A DNA stretch of 64,000 nucleotides. Origin: Luteibacter sp. 9135. GTDB taxonomy: Bacteria; Pseudomonadota; Gammaproteobacteria; Xanthomonadales; Rhodanobacteraceae. The position numbers and the translations under genes were made by a program. The DNA lies in assembly GCF_000745005.1 (NCBI RefSeq), contig NZ_JQNB01000001.1, positions 2,845,501 to 2,909,500 on the forward strand, in the 5' to 3' direction. The notes beneath the pieces are model-generated. The model had not been told where the DNA came from, did not search any database, and saw only the letters and a list, made by a program, of their open reading frames with translations. Shown here in pieces: positions 1-8,677 of the stretch (position 1 is its first letter; each line of letters opens with the position of its first letter).

Positions 1-102
1 CAGCGCGTTGGCACTGGAGCCGGCGCGGTCCAGCGTGAGGACGACGATGCCGTCGTCCTCGGCCTGGGTGGTCCAGTGCTTGAATCGGAGTCCTTCGAAC
101 AT
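1..102 (-). CDS. N-terminus of a fatty-acid oxidation multifunctional protein (enoyl-CoA hydratase part), cut by window edge
   Basis: Only the first 34 codons are in the window; the gene runs off the left edge. The protein begins MFEGLRFKHW and continues with a segment of the type DGIVVLTLDRAGSSANAL. This is the first beta-strand and turn of the crotonase fold as found at the N-terminus of FadJ/FadB-like alpha subunits (3-hydroxyacyl-CoA dehydrogenase plus enoyl-CoA hydratase). The start is the ATG at 102-100; no strong ribosome site is visible before it. The identification rests on a short segment and family memory. The downstream part is needed to decide between a multifunctional protein and a single-domain hydratase. 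Confidence 0.6.
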   Translation of the reverse strand, partial: MFEGLRFKHWTTQAEDDGIVVLTLDRAGSSANAL

Positions 103-214
103 GGTGAAAGTCGTGGGCTGGCGAGTGAGCGCATCACCTTACCTTCCCGCCGCGGCGAATGCGAGATACCCGCTGGCGCGCGCCCCCGCGTTGCCACGAT
201 ACTGCGCGTACCTC

Positions 215-712
215 ATGCAAGTGATGCCCATGGCGCCCGACACCCAGGCAGGTTCCGATGTCTTCGAGCGCATCCTGGCGTCGACGTGCCCGCTGGTCGC
301 GTTGCAGTCGGCCGACCCGGCGATCCTGGTCGAGCAGTTCCGACTGGTGGCACGCCGCACGGGCCAGGCCGTCTACCTCTGGCGGCATGCAGACGGACTG
401 ACCAGCCTGCGCGATGCGCAGATGCGGGTGCCCGGCTGCGTACGATTGGGCGATGCCCTGCGCTACATCCTGCAGAGCCTGCATTTTGGCGTCTACCTCA
501 TGGACATGCCGCCGGGCCCGCCCAGCGCCACCGATGGTGCGCTTTTGCGGCAACTGGCCCGAACGAGCACGGGGCACGTGCGCCGCGTCGTGCTGATGGG
601 CGCCAGCGCCAGCCTGCTGGCGACGTTCGAGGACGACGTGGTCAAGGTGGACGCCCAACCGCCGGGCCCGGCAACCGCGCCACGGCTTCGTGACGGTCGC
701 TGGATCGTCTGA
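215..712 (+). CDS. Hypothetical protein, about 165 aa, just upstream of a GGDEF-EAL gene
   Basis: A small soluble protein of about 160 residues with possible ATG starts at 215, 224 and 230; no Shine-Dalgarno site decides between them. It ends 3 bases before the start of the GGDEF-EAL gene, so the two are almost certainly co-transcribed. A stretch near the start (CPLVALQSADPAIL, then VEQFRLVARRTGQAVYLW and a DGL motif) resembles the RecA-like N-terminal region of Ycf46-type AAA proteins. That region has the pattern 'ties to a residue-rich strand, helix, then W-x(4)-GL'. There is no Walker motif. I therefore read it as a stand-alone non-catalytic domain, possibly a partner of the neighbouring signalling protein. 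Function unknown. Confidence 0.7.
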   Translation: MQVMPMAPDTQAGSDVFERILASTCPLVALQSADPAILVEQFRLVARRTGQAVYLWRHADGLTSLRDAQMRVPGCVRLGDALRYILQSLHFGVYLMDMPPGPPSATDGALLRQLARTSTGHVRRVVLMGASASLLATFEDDVVKVDAQPPGPATAPRLRDGRWIV

Positions 713-715
713 CCC

Positions 716-3259
716 GTGTCGATCCGTCCAGCGCCTCTCGGCATCCTCATCTTCACGCCGCATCGCGACGTTCGGCGCGCCATTTTCGACGCCCTCGACC
801 TGGATGGCGACTTCGTGCTGCTGAGCGCACGCGACGCCACGCAACTCGAGGCGCTGCTCGAGGATGCTCCTCCGCTGCACGTGGTGGTGGTCGGTGCCGA
901 GGGCGATCCCGAGATCGTCCGGGGGCTGCGCATCCTGCGTGCCTGCGATCGCTATGCCTCGCTGCCGGCCGTGCATGTCGTGGACGATCGTCCGGGTGTC
1001 GCACCCGCGGGCGGTGCCGACTGGCTTCGCCAGGGCGCGATCGCCACCGAACTCGCCCAGCGCGTGCGGCAGGCGGTGACGACGTCCCTCGTTCCCGTCG
1101 TGCCGGTCGCTTCGGCACGGGATTACCGGTTCGCGTTCGATGCGGGCGCGGCATGGGTGGTGGCGTCCATCCCCCAGGGCTGCATCCTCGAGACAGGCGA
1201 GGCGATGGATCGCCTGTGCGCGGGGGATGGCCCGGCGCAGGGTCGCTTGCTGGCCGAGGTGTTCCATCCCGCCGGGGGCGCCGCCTGGCCGCTGCCGGAT
1301 GGCGACGCCATCGCGTGCACGCTTCGCCGGCGCGATGGCATGGAGATCGTCGGCGAGATCGACGTACGGCATCGCACCGACGATGGGGAGCATCGCATCG
1401 CGGTCGGTTTCCGCGACCTGCGTGCCACCGACATGGCGTCGCGGGCGCTTTCCTTGCTGGCCGTGCTCGAGGGCTGCCCCAGTGACGACGAGGGCATCGG
1501 TGAGGCGGCGGCCCTTATCGCGGACGCCCTCGACCTGGACGCCTTCGCGGTCTGGTCGGCGCTTCCCGAGAGCGAGATGGGCCCATCGCTGATCACCCAC
1601 CTGTACAACGGCCCGACGCCTGTGGAGTGGCCATCGCCCGACGGCCTGCCCCTGCTCAGGACATGCCTTGGCGGCGCGACCCTGTCCAGGCTGGTCGAAG
1701 GTGACGATACCGCTTCCAGCGATCCGCTGGTCGACCTGCTGGGGCTGGTGTCGTTCGCCTTCATGCCGCTGCTGGACGAGCGCCGTAATGTGATCGGCGC
1801 GATGCTGGCGGGGCGGCGTCGCCAAGGCAGCGACGGCCGCGTGCTGTCCCTGGCGCTGCGCGCAGCCACCGCCCGATTCGCCTCGGCGCTGGAACTGCGC
1901 CGGGCGCGCGAGCAGGGCCGGGTGCGGGGCCTCATCGACACGCTGACCGGGCTGCCCAACCGGCTGCTGTTCAACGATCGCCTGGACACCACCATTCGCG
2001 AAGCAGAGCGCACCGGCGAGCTGTTCGCCATCCTCCTGGTCGACCTGGACCGCTTCAAGGGCATCAACGAATCGCTCGGCCATGCGGTGGGCGATCAGGT
2101 GCTCGACGCCGTGGCGCGGAGGCTGCGCGCCAGCGTGCGTGCGTCCGATACCGTGTCGCGGTTCGCGGGGGACGAGTTCACGTTGATCCTGCGCCACATC
2201 ATCAAGCGCGACGACGTGCTGCGGATCGCCGAAAAAGTGGTCCAGGCGATGGAGGTGCCGCTGGCACTGGATGACGGGTCGGAGTTGCAGGTCACCGTGT
2301 CGGTCGGCATCGCGTTCTTTCCCGACGACGCCAACCGGGGCGAGGTGCTGCTGCGCCATGCCGACGAGGCGATGTACGGCGCAAAGAGCCTCGGCCGCAA
2401 CAATTACCAGCTCTATGCCGCCGATACCGGTGTGGCGCAGCGGCAGAGCGCCGAACTCAAGGCCCGCCTGCGTCACGCCGTGCGCAACGACGAGCTGCGC
2501 GTGTTCTACCAGCCCCAGGTGGCGGCGGCCAGCGAGGATATCGTCGGCATGGAGGCCCTGGTCCGCTGGGAGCATCCCGAGCTGGGCATGATCAGCCCCG
2601 CCTTTTTCATTCCGCTGGCGGAGGCCAGCGGCCTGATCGTGCCGCTGGGCGAATGGGTGCTGCGTACCGCCTGCGCCCAGGCGAAGGCGTGGGACGATCG
2701 GTTTGGCCTGCGGCTGCGGCTGGGCGTCAACCTCTCGGCGGTGCAGCTGATGCAGCCGGACCTGGCCGGGGTGGTGGCGTCCGCGCTGCGCGACAGCGGC
2801 TTGCCGCCCGAGCTGCTCGAGCTCGAGGTCACCGAAAGCATCAGCGTCAAGACGGTGCCCCGGCTCGTCGAGACTCTCGATGCCCTACATGCCCTGGGCT
2901 GCCAGATCGCCATCGACGATTTCGGTACCGGTGCCGCCTCACTGGACTACCTGCGCCGGCTGCCGGCGGACCGGATCAAGATCGACCAGAGTTTCGTGCG
3001 GAACATCGGGGTCGATCCCGACGACGAAGCCATCGTCAAGGCCACGATCGACGTAGCCCACCAGCTGAAACGGGCGGTGGTCGCCGAGGGCGTGGAGATC
3101 GAGCAGCACCTGCAGTTCCTGCGCAGCAACGGCTGCGAGGAACTGCAGGGCTATCTTTTCTGCCGCCCGCTGCCGGTCGCCAGCTTCGACAAGCTACTGG
3201 GCGAGCGTGAGCGCCTGGTCGGCGACGGCACCCAGGATCGGCCCGCTTTTCGGGCGTAG
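716..3259 (+). CDS. Bifunctional diguanylate cyclase/phosphodiesterase (REC-like, GAF-like, GGDEF, EAL)
   Basis: An 847-residue cyclic-di-GMP signalling protein. The first 120 residues have a receiver-like alternation (ILIFTPHRDVRRAIFDAL, then a VVVVGAEGDP strand) but lack a clear phospho-acceptor Asp pattern. A PAS/PilZ-like part (about 120-250) and a GAF-like part (about 255-390) follow. The GGDEF domain (about 405-570) carries DTLTGLPNRLLFNDRL and the signature RFAGDEF. Its first glycine is replaced by alanine. The EAL domain (about 585-835) keeps EALVRWEHP, the DDFGTG motif, KIDQSF and AEGVE, so phosphodiesterase activity is likely. The AGDEF variant may still be active or may only bind GTP. 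The start is a GTG at 716. No TM segment is seen, so the protein is cytoplasmic. Confidence 0.93.
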   Translation: MSIRPAPLGILIFTPHRDVRRAIFDALDLDGDFVLLSARDATQLEALLEDAPPLHVVVVGAEGDPEIVRGLRILRACDRYASLPAVHVVDDRPGVAPAGGADWLRQGAIATELAQRVRQAVTTSLVPVVPVASARDYRFAFDAGAAWVVASIPQGCILETGEAMDRLCAGDGPAQGRLLAEVFHPAGGAAWPLPDGDAIACTLRRRDGMEIVGEIDVRHRTDDGEHRIAVGFRDLRATDMASRALSLLAVLEGCPSDDEGIGEAAALIADALDLDAFAVWSALPESEMGPSLITHLYNGPTPVEWPSPDGLPLLRTCLGGATLSRLVEGDDTASSDPLVDLLGLVSFAFMPLLDERRNVIGAMLAGRRRQGSDGRVLSLALRAATARFASALELRRAREQGRVRGLIDTLTGLPNRLLFNDRLDTTIREAERTGELFAILLVDLDRFKGINESLGHAVGDQVLDAVARRLRASVRASDTVSRFAGDEFTLILRHIIKRDDVLRIAEKVVQAMEVPLALDDGSELQVTVSVGIAFFPDDANRGEVLLRHADEAMYGAKSLGRNNYQLYAADTGVAQRQSAELKARLRHAVRNDELRVFYQPQVAAASEDIVGMEALVRWEHPELGMISPAFFIPLAEASGLIVPLGEWVLRTACAQAKAWDDRFGLRLRLGVNLSAVQLMQPDLAGVVASALRDSGLPPELLELEVTESISVKTVPRLVETLDALHALGCQIAIDDFGTGAASLDYLRRLPADRIKIDQSFVRNIGVDPDDEAIVKATIDVAHQLKRAVVAEGVEIEQHLQFLRSNGCEELQGYLFCRPLPVASFDKLLGERERLVGDGTQDRPAFRA

Positions 3260-3267
3260 TGCACGAA

Positions 3268-3636
3268 TCAATCCCGGGGGTATGTCTCTATGTCGTCGAC
3301 GCGCCCGGCATAGAAGGCGAGATGCCCCTTGATCGCCAGTACGTGGTCGAACGGGTCTTCATACGACCACGCGATGTCTTCCTTGTGGTCCTTCGTGCTG
3401 AAATAACTCGCATCGCCCTTGAAAGGGCAATGGGTTCGGGTCCTGCTGGTCATGAGTTCCTGCATCGCTACCTCGTCGCGCGGAATGTAGAAAACCGGCG
3501 GCAGGCTACCCTCGCGAAGCAGCAGAGCGTTACGACTATCGGCCAGCACCGCGCCGCCCGCCCGGACGATCACTCGCTGCGCGGCTGGTTCCACGGTGAT
3601 GGGATGATGCGGTCCCGGTTGCTTGCCACCTTGCAT
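3268..3636 (-). CDS. DUF427 domain protein
   Basis: A 122-residue protein beginning MQGGKQPGPHHPITVEPA. It contains the conserved DUF427 features: VRAGGAVLADSRNAL, the PPVFYIPRDEV turn, CPFKGDASYFS and the final WSYEDPFD with VLAIKGHLAFYAGRVD. These small beta-rich proteins are widespread and have no established function. I chose the internal ATG at 3636 because a purine-rich AGAGG site lies just upstream and the family begins here; an upstream in-frame start at 3678 would add a non-conserved tail. The gene is convergent with the GGDEF-EAL gene, 8 bases between stops. Confidence 0.88.
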   Translation of the reverse strand: MQGGKQPGPHHPITVEPAAQRVIVRAGGAVLADSRNALLLREGSLPPVFYIPRDEVAMQELMTSRTRTHCPFKGDASYFSTKDHKEDIAWSYEDPFDHVLAIKGHLAFYAGRVDDIETYPRD

Positions 3637-3800
3637 GTGAACCTCTCGGGTGATGACGGATGCCGAAGCCGGCGGCATGGGCCGCCAAAATGTTGGTGCC
3701 GATGATCATGGCGGCCGGCGGTGGTTATCGGGGTCTCTGTCCAACGTGCCGTTCAGCCATTGGTGGGCATATTCCCACCGGCTGGGCCTGGCCCGTAAGT

Positions 3801-3827
3801 GAACTTGCCCGCGCGGCGCTTGTCTCA
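3801..3827 (+). promoter_or_regulatory. Sigma-E-type promoter in front of rpoE
   Basis: GAACTT at 3801-3806 is followed after 16 bases by TCTCA at 3823-3827. The sigma-E consensus is GGAACTT, 15-19 bases, then TCTRA, so this matches except for one base in the -10. It sits 45 bases upstream of the rpoE start codon, where the autoregulated promoter is expected. Confidence 0.65.
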
Positions 3828-3872
3828 GCTGCGCCCGCGACTGGCCCCGAATGAGTTAAGGAGACGGCCCGG

Positions 3873-4469
3873 ATGGGCGAAAACGAACTGGATCAAGCAC
3901 TTGTCGAGCGTGTGCAGCAGGGTGACCGCCGCGCGTTCGACTTGCTTGTCCGCAAGTACCAGCACAAGGTCATCGCGCTCATCTCGCGATACGTCCACGA
4001 CCGTACGGAGTGCGAGGACATCGCGCAGGAGGCCTTCGTGCGCGCCTGGCGTGCTTTGGCCTCGTTCCGCGGCGAAAGCGCTTTCTATACATGGCTTTAC
4101 AAGATCGCCGTCAATACGGCGAAGAACCACCTCGTCGCCATGGGGCGTCGGCCCCCGACGGGCGACATCGATGTGGAAGACGCTGTCTACGTGCCCGGCG
4201 CCACGCGCATGCACGAAAGCGCTACGCCCGAGCGCGAGCTGATGCGGGAACAGGTGGAACAAACGGTCTTTTCCACTGTCCAAGCCTTGCCCGAGGAACT
4301 TCGGGTCGCGATCACCCTTCGCGAGGTGGACGGCAAGAGTTACGATGAAATCGCCGTTCTCATGGACTGCCCCATCGGGACTGTCCGCTCGCGTATTTTC
4401 AGGGCTCGCGAAGCCATTGACGAAAAACTGCGGCCGTTGCTATCCGACCGCGAGGATCACACCCCATGA
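3873..4469 (+). CDS. rpoE: RNA polymerase sigma-E factor
   Basis: A 198-residue ECF sigma factor (E. coli RpoE has 191) that directs the envelope stress response. Region 2 holds RYVHDRTECEDIAQEAF and the WLYKIAVNTAKNHL helix used for -10 recognition. Region 4 holds LPEELRVAITLREVDGKSY, a DEIA helix and a GTVRSRIFRAR recognition helix. The start ATG has a good AAGGAGA site 8 bases upstream. The gene overlaps rseA by 4 bases, which suggests translational coupling of the sigma factor to its anti-sigma factor. The upstream sigma-E-type promoter indicates self-activation. Confidence 0.97.
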   Translation: MGENELDQALVERVQQGDRRAFDLLVRKYQHKVIALISRYVHDRTECEDIAQEAFVRAWRALASFRGESAFYTWLYKIAVNTAKNHLVAMGRRPPTGDIDVEDAVYVPGATRMHESATPERELMREQVEQTVFSTVQALPEELRVAITLREVDGKSYDEIAVLMDCPIGTVRSRIFRAREAIDEKLRPLLSDREDHTP

Positions 4470-5107
4470 GCGAAACCAATCGCGAAATTCTCTCCGCCGG
4501 CATGGACGGGGAGTTGTCACGGGAGGAAATGCGCTTCCTGCTGCGCCGCGTCGATGCCGACGCCAGCCTGGCGGGCGCATGGTCGCGTTATCACACGGTG
4601 CGTGATCGCTTGCGCGGCGAAGCCCACCTGGCGGTGTCGCCGGATTTCGCCAGCCGTGTCATGGCGGCGATCGACGCGGAGTCCGTGGTCGTCTCGGCGG
4701 CACCGCGACGTCGCTGGCTGCATTGGTCCGCGGGTGGCGCCATCGCCGCTAGCGTCGCTGTCGCCGCGCTGATGCTGTCACAGCCGGCGGGTCGCCACTC
4801 CACGGCGACCGACGTGGCCCAACAGGCCCCGGCCATGCAAGGCGCTACCGTGGCGGATGTTCCCGCCGCTACCGCCGCTCCCGTCGCACCGCAGTGGCTG
4901 TCGGGCAACGATGCGTCTCAGTTCACGCAGAAGGCGGCGTTCGATGGTTCGAGCGAAGCCGGCACCGCGTACCTGCCGCGTTCCATGCCTTACCAGATCC
5001 ACCGCGCCCGGGCGTCGGAAAATCCCGAGGGCAACGGCTACCTGCTGCTGACCCGTCCTGACGGTAGCCGCTATGCGCAGCCGGTGTCCGTCCCGCAGGC
5101 TCGCTGA
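4466..5107 (+). CDS. rseA: Sigma-E anti-sigma factor RseA
   Basis: A 213-residue single-pass membrane protein. Residues 1-75 form the cytoplasmic sigma-binding part (EILSAGMDGELSREE, then RYHTVRDRLRGE). A TM segment lies at about 86-105 (WSAGGAIAASVAVAALML), and the rest is a periplasmic Ala/Pro-rich linker plus a short C-terminal region. The ATG overlaps the rpoE stop. In this family DegS and RseP cleave RseA to release sigma-E. No rseB is present: the next gene is a DegP/MucD-type protease, the arrangement seen in Xanthomonadales. Confidence 0.94.
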   Translation: MSETNREILSAGMDGELSREEMRFLLRRVDADASLAGAWSRYHTVRDRLRGEAHLAVSPDFASRVMAAIDAESVVVSAAPRRRWLHWSAGGAIAASVAVAALMLSQPAGRHSTATDVAQQAPAMQGATVADVPAATAAPVAPQWLSGNDASQFTQKAAFDGSSEAGTAYLPRSMPYQIHRARASENPEGNGYLLLTRPDGSRYAQPVSVPQAR

Positions 5108-5122
5108 GCCGCGGTCGTATTC

Positions 5123-5149
5123 GCGCCCGCCGCCGTCCCCGGCGGGCGC
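5123..5149 (+). terminator. GC-rich hairpin between rseA and mucD (possible attenuator)
   Basis: A perfect 10-bp stem (GCGCCCGCCG pairing with CGGCGGGCGC) with a 7-base loop lies 16 bases after the rseA stop. It is followed by a C/T-rich stretch but no long T-run. It could lower read-through from the sigma-E unit into mucD, or simply protect the upstream mRNA end. Confidence 0.45.
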
Positions 5150-5219
5150 ATCCCCTTCTGTTGATCCCCGGCGGTGCCATCGCCGCACGGGCAGTCGTGG
5201 CTGGAAAAAGGAGGAAAAG

Positions 5220-6656
5220 ATGGCTTTCTGGCAGGTACGCGCGCTCCTGGGCGGCGCACTCGTGATGGCCGGCGCGACAGCGCAGGCCCAATCGCTCCCG
5301 GACTTCACCGGCATCGTGGAAAAGAACGCCCCGGCGGTCGTCCATGTGGAAGCGAAGACCAACGGTTCATCCAGGGGCAAAGGGCGGAGCGGGCCCGACA
5401 GCGGCGGTCAGGACGACCAGCAGGAACTCCTGCGGCGCTTCTTCGGCATGCCGGGCATGCCTCCGGGCACGCCGGCGCCATCGCCCGAGCAGACCTCGCT
5501 GGGCTCGGGCTTCATCATCTCCCCCGACGGGTACGTGCTCACCAACGATCACGTGGTCGACGACGCCGACGAGGTGAAGATTCGCCTCCAGGACCGCCGT
5601 ACCTTCACCGCGAAAGTGGTCGGCAAGGATCCTCAGTACGACATCGCCCTGCTCAAGATCGACGGCAGCGCCTTGCCCACCGTGACCATCGGCGACTCCC
5701 GCAGTGTGCGGCGCGGCCAGTGGGCCCTGGCCATCGGCTCGCCGTTCGGGCTGGATGCCACGGTCACCCACGGCATCATCAGCGCGGTCGGCCGCAACCT
5801 GGGTAGCGGCGACCAGCCCTACACCTCGTTCATCCAGACCGACGTGCCGATCAACCGCGGCAATTCGGGTGGTCCGCTGTTCAACCTGCAGGGCCAGGTG
5901 ATCGGCATCAATTCGCAGATCTACTCCACTTCGGGCGGCTATCAGGGCCTGTCTTTCTCGATCCCGATCGACGTCGCAATGAACGTCGTGCAGCAGATCA
6001 AGGACAAGGGCTACGTGTCCCGCGGCATGCTCGGCGTCACCGTGCAGCCGGTGGACCCGTTCGTGAAAAACCTCGACCTGCCCGACGCCAACGGCGCACT
6101 GGTCGCCCAGGTCACCCCGGGGAGCGGCGCGGACAAGGCCGGTATCCGGCAGGGCGATGTCATCCTTTCGTTCAACGGCACCCCCGTCACACAGTCGGCG
6201 GACCTGCCGCCGCTCGTGGGCATCACCCGTCCCGGCTCGACCGCGAAGGTCGAGGTCCTCCGCGATCACAAGAAGCAGGCGCTCGAGGTCAAGGTCGGCG
6301 AACTGCCGCGCGACAAGAACGCGCTGGCCCAGGCCGGCGATGCGGGTGCGGGGGCGGGCGGTTCGGCCGCCGCGCTGGGTCTGGCGGTGCAGGACATCGA
6401 TGCCTCCTCGCGCACCGAGCTCGGCTTGAAGGCCGGCGAGGGCGTGGTGGTCAGCCGCGTCACCGGTCGCGCGGCCGCCGGGGCGGGGCTGCAGGCAGGC
6501 GATATCGTGCTCATGGTCAACCAGAAACGGGTCGGCTCGGCCGCGGCGTTCCGCGAGGCTACCCAGGGCATCAAGCCGGGCGACACGGCCATGCTGCTGA
6601 TTCGCCGCGACGACACCACGCGTTTCATGGGCATCACGGTGCCCCAGGATCGCTGA
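5220..6656 (+). CDS. mucD: Periplasmic serine endoprotease of the DegP/MucD family
   Basis: A 478-residue HtrA protease that degrades misfolded envelope proteins. A signal peptide (residues 1-23, ending AQA) is followed by a Gly/Ser-rich loop and the trypsin-like domain. Its triad is visible as His111 in TNDHVV, Asp141 in YDIALLKID and Ser216 in NRGNSGGPL. Two PDZ domains follow (about 280-370 and 390-478). The ATG at 5220 is preceded by an AAGGAGG site and gives a proper signal peptide. Its location after rpoE-rseA indicates a sigma-E-linked role in stress relief. degP/degQ naming is equally possible. Confidence 0.95.
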   Translation: MAFWQVRALLGGALVMAGATAQAQSLPDFTGIVEKNAPAVVHVEAKTNGSSRGKGRSGPDSGGQDDQQELLRRFFGMPGMPPGTPAPSPEQTSLGSGFIISPDGYVLTNDHVVDDADEVKIRLQDRRTFTAKVVGKDPQYDIALLKIDGSALPTVTIGDSRSVRRGQWALAIGSPFGLDATVTHGIISAVGRNLGSGDQPYTSFIQTDVPINRGNSGGPLFNLQGQVIGINSQIYSTSGGYQGLSFSIPIDVAMNVVQQIKDKGYVSRGMLGVTVQPVDPFVKNLDLPDANGALVAQVTPGSGADKAGIRQGDVILSFNGTPVTQSADLPPLVGITRPGSTAKVEVLRDHKKQALEVKVGELPRDKNALAQAGDAGAGAGGSAAALGLAVQDIDASSRTELGLKAGEGVVVSRVTGRAAAGAGLQAGDIVLMVNQKRVGSAAAFREATQGIKPGDTAMLLIRRDDTTRFMGITVPQDR

Positions 6657-6665
6657 TCCCGCGCA

Positions 6666-6697
6666 GGCCACCCGTCGCCGATCGGCGGCGGGTGGCC
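6666..6697 (+). terminator. Hairpin terminator after mucD
   Basis: A 14-bp stem (GGCCACCCGTCGCC against GGCGGCGGGTGGCC, one G-T pair) with the tetraloop GATC lies 9 bases after the mucD stop. The following TTCC is a weak U-tract. The strength of the stem makes it a likely transcription end. Confidence 0.6.
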
Positions 6698-6789
6698 TTC
6701 CATGCGATAATGCCGGATTCGCACCGGCCCCCAGGGCCGCTGCGCGTCGTTCGCGCCGCGAGCGATGGTGAACGTGACCACGGCGCTCC

Positions 6790-8583
6790 ATGGAACTCAT
6801 CCGCAACTTCTCCATCATTGCCCACATCGACCATGGCAAGTCGACGTTGGCCGATCGCATCATCCAGCTTTGCGGAGGCTTGTCCGAGCGCGAAATGGAA
6901 GCGCAGGTCCTCGACAACAACCCGATCGAGCGGGAGCGTGGCATCACGATCAAGGCCCAGTCCGTGTCGTTGCCGTACACGGCGCGCGACGGAAAAACCT
7001 ACCAGCTGAACTTCATCGACACGCCCGGCCACGTCGACTTCTCCTACGAAGTCAGCCGTTCGCTGTCCGCGTGCGAGGGTGCGCTGCTGGTGGTCGACGC
7101 CGCGCAGGGGGTGGAGGCGCAGTCGGTCGCGAACTGCTATACGGCCATCGAACAGGGGCTGGAAGTCATTCCCGTGCTCAACAAGATCGACCTGCCCACG
7201 GCCGATCCGGAAAAGGCCAAGGCCGAGATCGAGGCGGTGATCGGCATCGACGCCAGCGACGCCATCGCGGTCAGCGCCAAGACCGGGCAGAACGTGATCG
7301 AGGTGCTCGAGGCCATCATCCACCGCATTCCGGCACCGAAGCCGGGCAATACGGACAAGCTCCAGGCGCTGATCATCGATTCCTGGTTCGACAACTACCT
7401 GGGCGTGGTCTCGCTGGTCCGCGTGATGCAGGGCGAGATCAAGCCGGGCGACAAGATCCTGGTCATGTCCACCGGTCGCACCCACCTGGTCGACGACGTG
7501 GGCGTGTTCACGCCCAAGCGCAAGAAACTCGAAAAACTCTGCGCCGGCGAAGTCGGCTGGATCAACGCGTCGATCAAGGATGTCCACGGCGCCCCCGTAG
7601 GCGATACGCTGACGCTGGCGGGCAAGCCGGCCAGCGAACCGCTTCCCGGCTTCCAGACCATGCAGCCGCGCGTGTTCGCGGGCCTGTTCCCCGTGTCCGC
7701 CGACGATTACCCGGCCCTGCGCGAGGCCCTGGACAAGCTGCGCCTGAACGACGCCGCGATGTTCTTCGAGCCGGAAAGCTCCGAGGCGATGGGCTTCGGC
7801 TTTCGCTGCGGCTTCCTCGGCATGCTGCACATGGAGATCGTGCAGGAGCGCCTGGAGCGCGAGTACGACCTCAACCTGATCACCACCGCGCCCACGGTGG
7901 TGTACGAGGTGGCCAAGACCGACGGCACCATCCTGGCGATGGATAACCCGGCCAAGTTGCCGCCGCCGCAGCAGATCGTCGAGATCCGCGAGCCGATCAT
8001 CGTCGCCAATATCCTCACCCCCGGTGAGTACGTCGGCAACGTCATCAAGCTGTGCGAGGAAAAACGCGGCGTGCAGCGCACCATCCAGTACCTGGCCACG
8101 CAGGTGCAGGTGACCTACGAGCTGCCGCTGGCCGAAGTGGTCCTGGATTTCTTCGATCGCCTGAAGTCGGTATCCCGCGGCTATGCCTCTATGGACTACC
8201 AACTGGAGCGTTTCGACGCGGGCCCGTTCGTGCGTGTGGATGTGCTCATCAACGGCGATCGCGTGGACGCGCTCAGCCTCATCGTGCATCGTTCGCACGC
8301 CGACCGCCGCGGGCGGGAACTGGTGGAGCGGATGAAGGACCTGATCCCCCGGCAGCAGTTCGACGTGGCCATCCAGGCCGCGATCGGTGCGGCGGTGATC
8401 GCGCGTTCCACGGTGAAGGCGTTGCGCAAGAACGTGCTGGCCAAGTGCTACGGCGGCGATGTCTCGCGCAAGAAGAAACTGCTCGAGAAACAGAAGGAAG
8501 GCAAGAAGCGCATGAAGCAGGTCGGCAGCGTCGAAATCCCCCAGGAAGCCTTCCTGGCGGTGCTCAGGCAGGACAACAAGTAG
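6790..8583 (+). CDS. lepA: Elongation factor 4 (LepA)
   Basis: A 597-residue translational GTPase, the usual length for LepA. The G domain shows AHIDHGKST (G1), RERGITI (switch I), [11 protein letters not shown] (G3) and NKIDLP (G4). The C-terminal LepA-specific domain ends with the basic tail [17 protein letters not shown]. The protein acts on ribosomes, back-translocating or remodelling stalled complexes. It is followed 94 bases later by lepB, the classical lepA-lepB order. Confidence 0.98.
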   Translation: MELIRNFSIIAHIDHGKSTLADRIIQLCGGLSEREMEAQVLDNNPIERERGITIKAQSVSLPYTARDGKTYQLNFIDTPGHVDFSYEVSRSLSACEGALLVVDAAQGVEAQSVANCYTAIEQGLEVIPVLNKIDLPTADPEKAKAEIEAVIGIDASDAIAVSAKTGQNVIEVLEAIIHRIPAPKPGNTDKLQALIIDSWFDNYLGVVSLVRVMQGEIKPGDKILVMSTGRTHLVDDVGVFTPKRKKLEKLCAGEVGWINASIKDVHGAPVGDTLTLAGKPASEPLPGFQTMQPRVFAGLFPVSADDYPALREALDKLRLNDAAMFFEPESSEAMGFGFRCGFLGMLHMEIVQERLEREYDLNLITTAPTVVYEVAKTDGTILAMDNPAKLPPPQQIVEIREPIIVANILTPGEYVGNVIKLCEEKRGVQRTIQYLATQVQVTYELPLAEVVLDFFDRLKSVSRGYASMDYQLERFDAGPFVRVDVLINGDRVDALSLIVHRSHADRRGRELVERMKDLIPRQQFDVAIQAAIGAAVIARSTVKALRKNVLAKCYGGDVSRKKKLLEKQKEGKKRMKQVGSVEIPQEAFLAVLRQDNK

Positions 8584-8677
8584 CCTTACCGGCTGCGACG
8601 GCGTTTCATCACGGATAGCCGGCGCCGGACGCGCCGGAACGGGCCACCGGCCCCTCGACACGACTTACGGAGTTGGC

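Noticed and set aside
134..2575. 813-codon minus-strand frame opposite the GGDEF-EAL gene
   Set aside because: It is an antisense shadow: Arg/His/Gln-rich product, no ribosome site, and the plus strand encodes clear GGDEF and EAL motifs.
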